DNA of 6,922 nucleotides from Clostridiaceae bacterium. GTDB lineage: Bacteria; Bacillota; Clostridia; Saccharofermentanales; Fastidiosipilaceae. The DNA is taken from contig JAAZJE010000111.1 of NCBI GenBank assembly GCA_012800515.1, positions 1-6,922 on the forward strand. The letters run 5' to 3'. The translations under genes were made by a program, and so were the position numbers. Every line of letters begins with the position of its first letter. Position 1 is the stretch's first letter. Below the pieces are notes generated by a model. That model searched no databases, was not told the DNA's origin, and saw only the letters and a list, made by a program, of their open reading frames with translations. Shown here one piece after another: positions 5,647 through 6,922 of the stretch.

Positions 5647-5797
5647 ATGATAGATTTGTCATATCGGAGAAATGTTGCTTTCGAGAATCTAAGCAACCGC
5701 GCTATGGGAGCCCCGGGTCGATATCTCCAAGGCGATTCTCTACGTTGTCGAGCAGCAATATGAAACCGGCCAAACAATTTCGGTCACCGGCGGATAG
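5647..5797 (+). pseudogene. Remnant of a short-chain dehydrogenase/reductase (SDR), internally deleted and frameshifted
   Basis: An ATG at 5647 follows AGGAGGGGG (5631-5639) and reads MIDLSYRRNVAF, like the first strand of an SDR ('MxDLSGKxVxVTG'). The text then jumps to a C-terminal SDR pattern: NRAMGAP in the same frame, and VDISKAILYVV ending in TGQTISVTGG and a TAG at 5795-5797 in the next frame. NRAMGAP plus VDISKAI equals the family 'R-x-G-x-P-x-D-I-x-x-A-I' motif, and TGQxxxVxGG is the usual SDR ending. One extra G in the run at 5715-5717 explains the frame change; in the original frame a TGA stops translation at 5761. About 190 central residues, including TGxxxGIG and YxxxK, are missing. 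It therefore cannot be an active enzyme. The intact gene probably formed an operon with the PHP gene that starts 11 nt after it. Confidence 0.7.
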
Positions 5798-5808
5798 GTA
5801 ATGTTGCG

Positions 5809-6922
5809 ATGATGCCTTCAGTAGATTTACTGTCGCACCTGATCCCGGCTGATACGGCGTCACGTCTCGACGCGACAGGGCTGTTTGAACGCCTCGATGC
5901 CGCGGACGCAGTCGCGCGCCTAGCCGCACTGGCCGATCTTCTACCCATTCTCCCACTACCTGAACCGAACCATAAATATATTAACAATCATATTCATACA
6001 GTCTACTCTTTCTCACCCTACACACCAACTGTCGCCGCACTGGCGGCCCGCCTTTCCGGCCTCTGTACGGCCGGCATCGTTGACCATGACAGTATAGCCG
6101 GTGCCGATGAATTTATTGCCGCCGGGGCGTTACTTGACCTGCCGGTCACAATCGGTATGGAGGCGCGCGTCTCCATGCGCGGCACGCCCTTCGCCGAACG
6201 TCGCACCAATAATCCCGACCAGATCGGAGTGAGCTATATGGTGCTCCACGCCGTGCCACACGCACGCGTTCCGTACGTACAGAACTTTTTCGCCCCGCTA
6301 CGAACACGTCGCAACGAGCGCAATCGGGCTATGCTGGCAGTAATAAATCGGCTCTGCGGTTACAACCTCGACTTTGAAAGCGACGTCCTCCCCCTCTCTC
6401 TAGCTGACAAAGGCGGCAGTGTGACCGAACGGCATCTCCTTCAGGCTTTGGCTCGCCGCGAGGATCCGCACCGCGACATCCGCGCCGAATATCGGCGGGT
6501 CGGCGAACTAAAAAAGGATTTGATTGAGCAGGTCTATATTCCGGCCACAGATGAGTGCCTCTGTCTGGATGAGTTTGTCGCTCTGGCGCACGAGGTGGGC
6601 GCCATACCCGCCTATGCCTATCTGGGGGATGTTACGCTCTCTGTCACCGGCGACAAGCGCGCCCAGACCTTTGAAGATGCCTACCTCGACGAGCTTCTCT
6701 CAACTTTGGTCGAACACGGAGTCTGCGCCGTCACATACATGCCGACCCGCAATACCGATGCCCAACTGCGGCGAGTGCGCAATCTTTGCACAGAGCTCGG
6801 GCTAACTCAAATCAGCGGCGAGGACATTAACTCCCCGGAACAGAGCTTCGTTATTGAGAAGATGCAAGATCCGCGCTTGGCAAATCTGATTGACAGCACC
6901 TGGGCGTTGATCGCACATGAGC
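5809..6922 (+). CDS. PHP-domain metal-dependent hydrolase (3' truncated by window end)
   Basis: The frame is open from ATG 5809 (or 5812) to the window edge, 371 codons without a stop. After a leucine-rich N-terminal region of about 55 residues, the PHP metal motifs appear in order: NNHIHT (H61, H63), GIVDHDSIAGA (D92, H93), IGMEARV (E118) and VLHAVPHA (H147, H151). Much later comes QISGEDINSP (335-343), where most PHP proteins have 'G-S-D-x-H'. About 190 residues separate the two halves, including YAYLGDV and TGDKRAQTFED. PHP enzymes hydrolyse phosphoesters using two or three metal ions; a phosphatase or related hydrolase acting on a sugar derivative is plausible here. The start lies 11 nt after the SDR remnant's stop and has only a weak ribosome site (ATAGGT), suggesting translational coupling to the former SDR gene. 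The C-terminus is not seen. Confidence 0.8.
   Translation, partial: MMPSVDLLSHLIPADTASRLDATGLFERLDAADAVARLAALADLLPILPLPEPNHKYINNHIHTVYSFSPYTPTVAALAARLSGLCTAGIVDHDSIAGADEFIAAGALLDLPVTIGMEARVSMRGTPFAERRTNNPDQIGVSYMVLHAVPHARVPYVQNFFAPLRTRRNERNRAMLAVINRLCGYNLDFESDVLPLSLADKGGSVTERHLLQALARREDPHRDIRAEYRRVGELKKDLIEQVYIPATDECLCLDEFVALAHEVGAIPAYAYLGDVTLSVTGDKRAQTFEDAYLDELLSTLVEHGVCAVTYMPTRNTDAQLRRVRNLCTELGLTQISGEDINSPEQSFVIEKMQDPRLANLIDSTWALIAHE

Overview
The window reads as a bacterial sugar or amino-sugar catabolism locus. It shows purine-rich GGAGG-type ribosome binding sites, short operons and sigma-70-type promoters. Base composition is moderate, near 50% G+C by eye. A Bacillota-like or other Gram-positive-like host fits the strong Shine-Dalgarno sites, but no phylogenetic marker is present, so the lineage is a weak inference.

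Layout: (1) 1-99 is the 3' end of an amidohydrolase-like gene. (2) 141-1922 is a plus-strand operon with its own promoter, encoding a PIG-L/LmbE-type N-deacetylase followed by a NagB-fold protein related to glucosamine-6-phosphate deaminase but with an altered active site. A very strong hairpin follows it. (3) 2151-3368 is a ROK-family transcriptional repressor with its own promoter region. (4) 3369-3437 is a short convergent gap containing tandem repeats built around CCTAGG. (5) 5352 down to 3438 is a minus-strand operon encoding a Gfo/Idh/MocA oxidoreductase, then a xylose-isomerase-like TIM-barrel epimerase/isomerase. (6) 5647-5797 is the wreck of a short-chain dehydrogenase gene. (7) 5809 to the window end is a PHP-domain metallohydrolase, cut off at its 3' end and running off the window.

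The most informative non-coding signal is a pair of almost identical promoter-operators. One drives the deacetylase/NagB-like operon (141-180) and the other the oxidoreductase/epimerase operon (5371-5410, minus strand). Each has a TTGCCA -35, a 17-bp spacer, a TGG-TAAAAT extended -10 and the palindrome GTAAAA-N3-TTTTAC laid over the -10. Two operons 5 kb apart and on opposite strands are therefore probably one regulon, and the ROK protein encoded between them is the obvious candidate regulator.

Together the genes suggest breakdown of an N-acetylated or otherwise modified sugar: oxidation by the Gfo/Idh/MocA enzyme, isomerisation by the TIM-barrel enzyme, deacetylation by the PIG-L enzyme, processing by the NagB-like enzyme and hydrolysis by the PHP or amidohydrolase enzyme. 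The substrate cannot be read from the sequence. No transporter or sugar kinase lies in the window.
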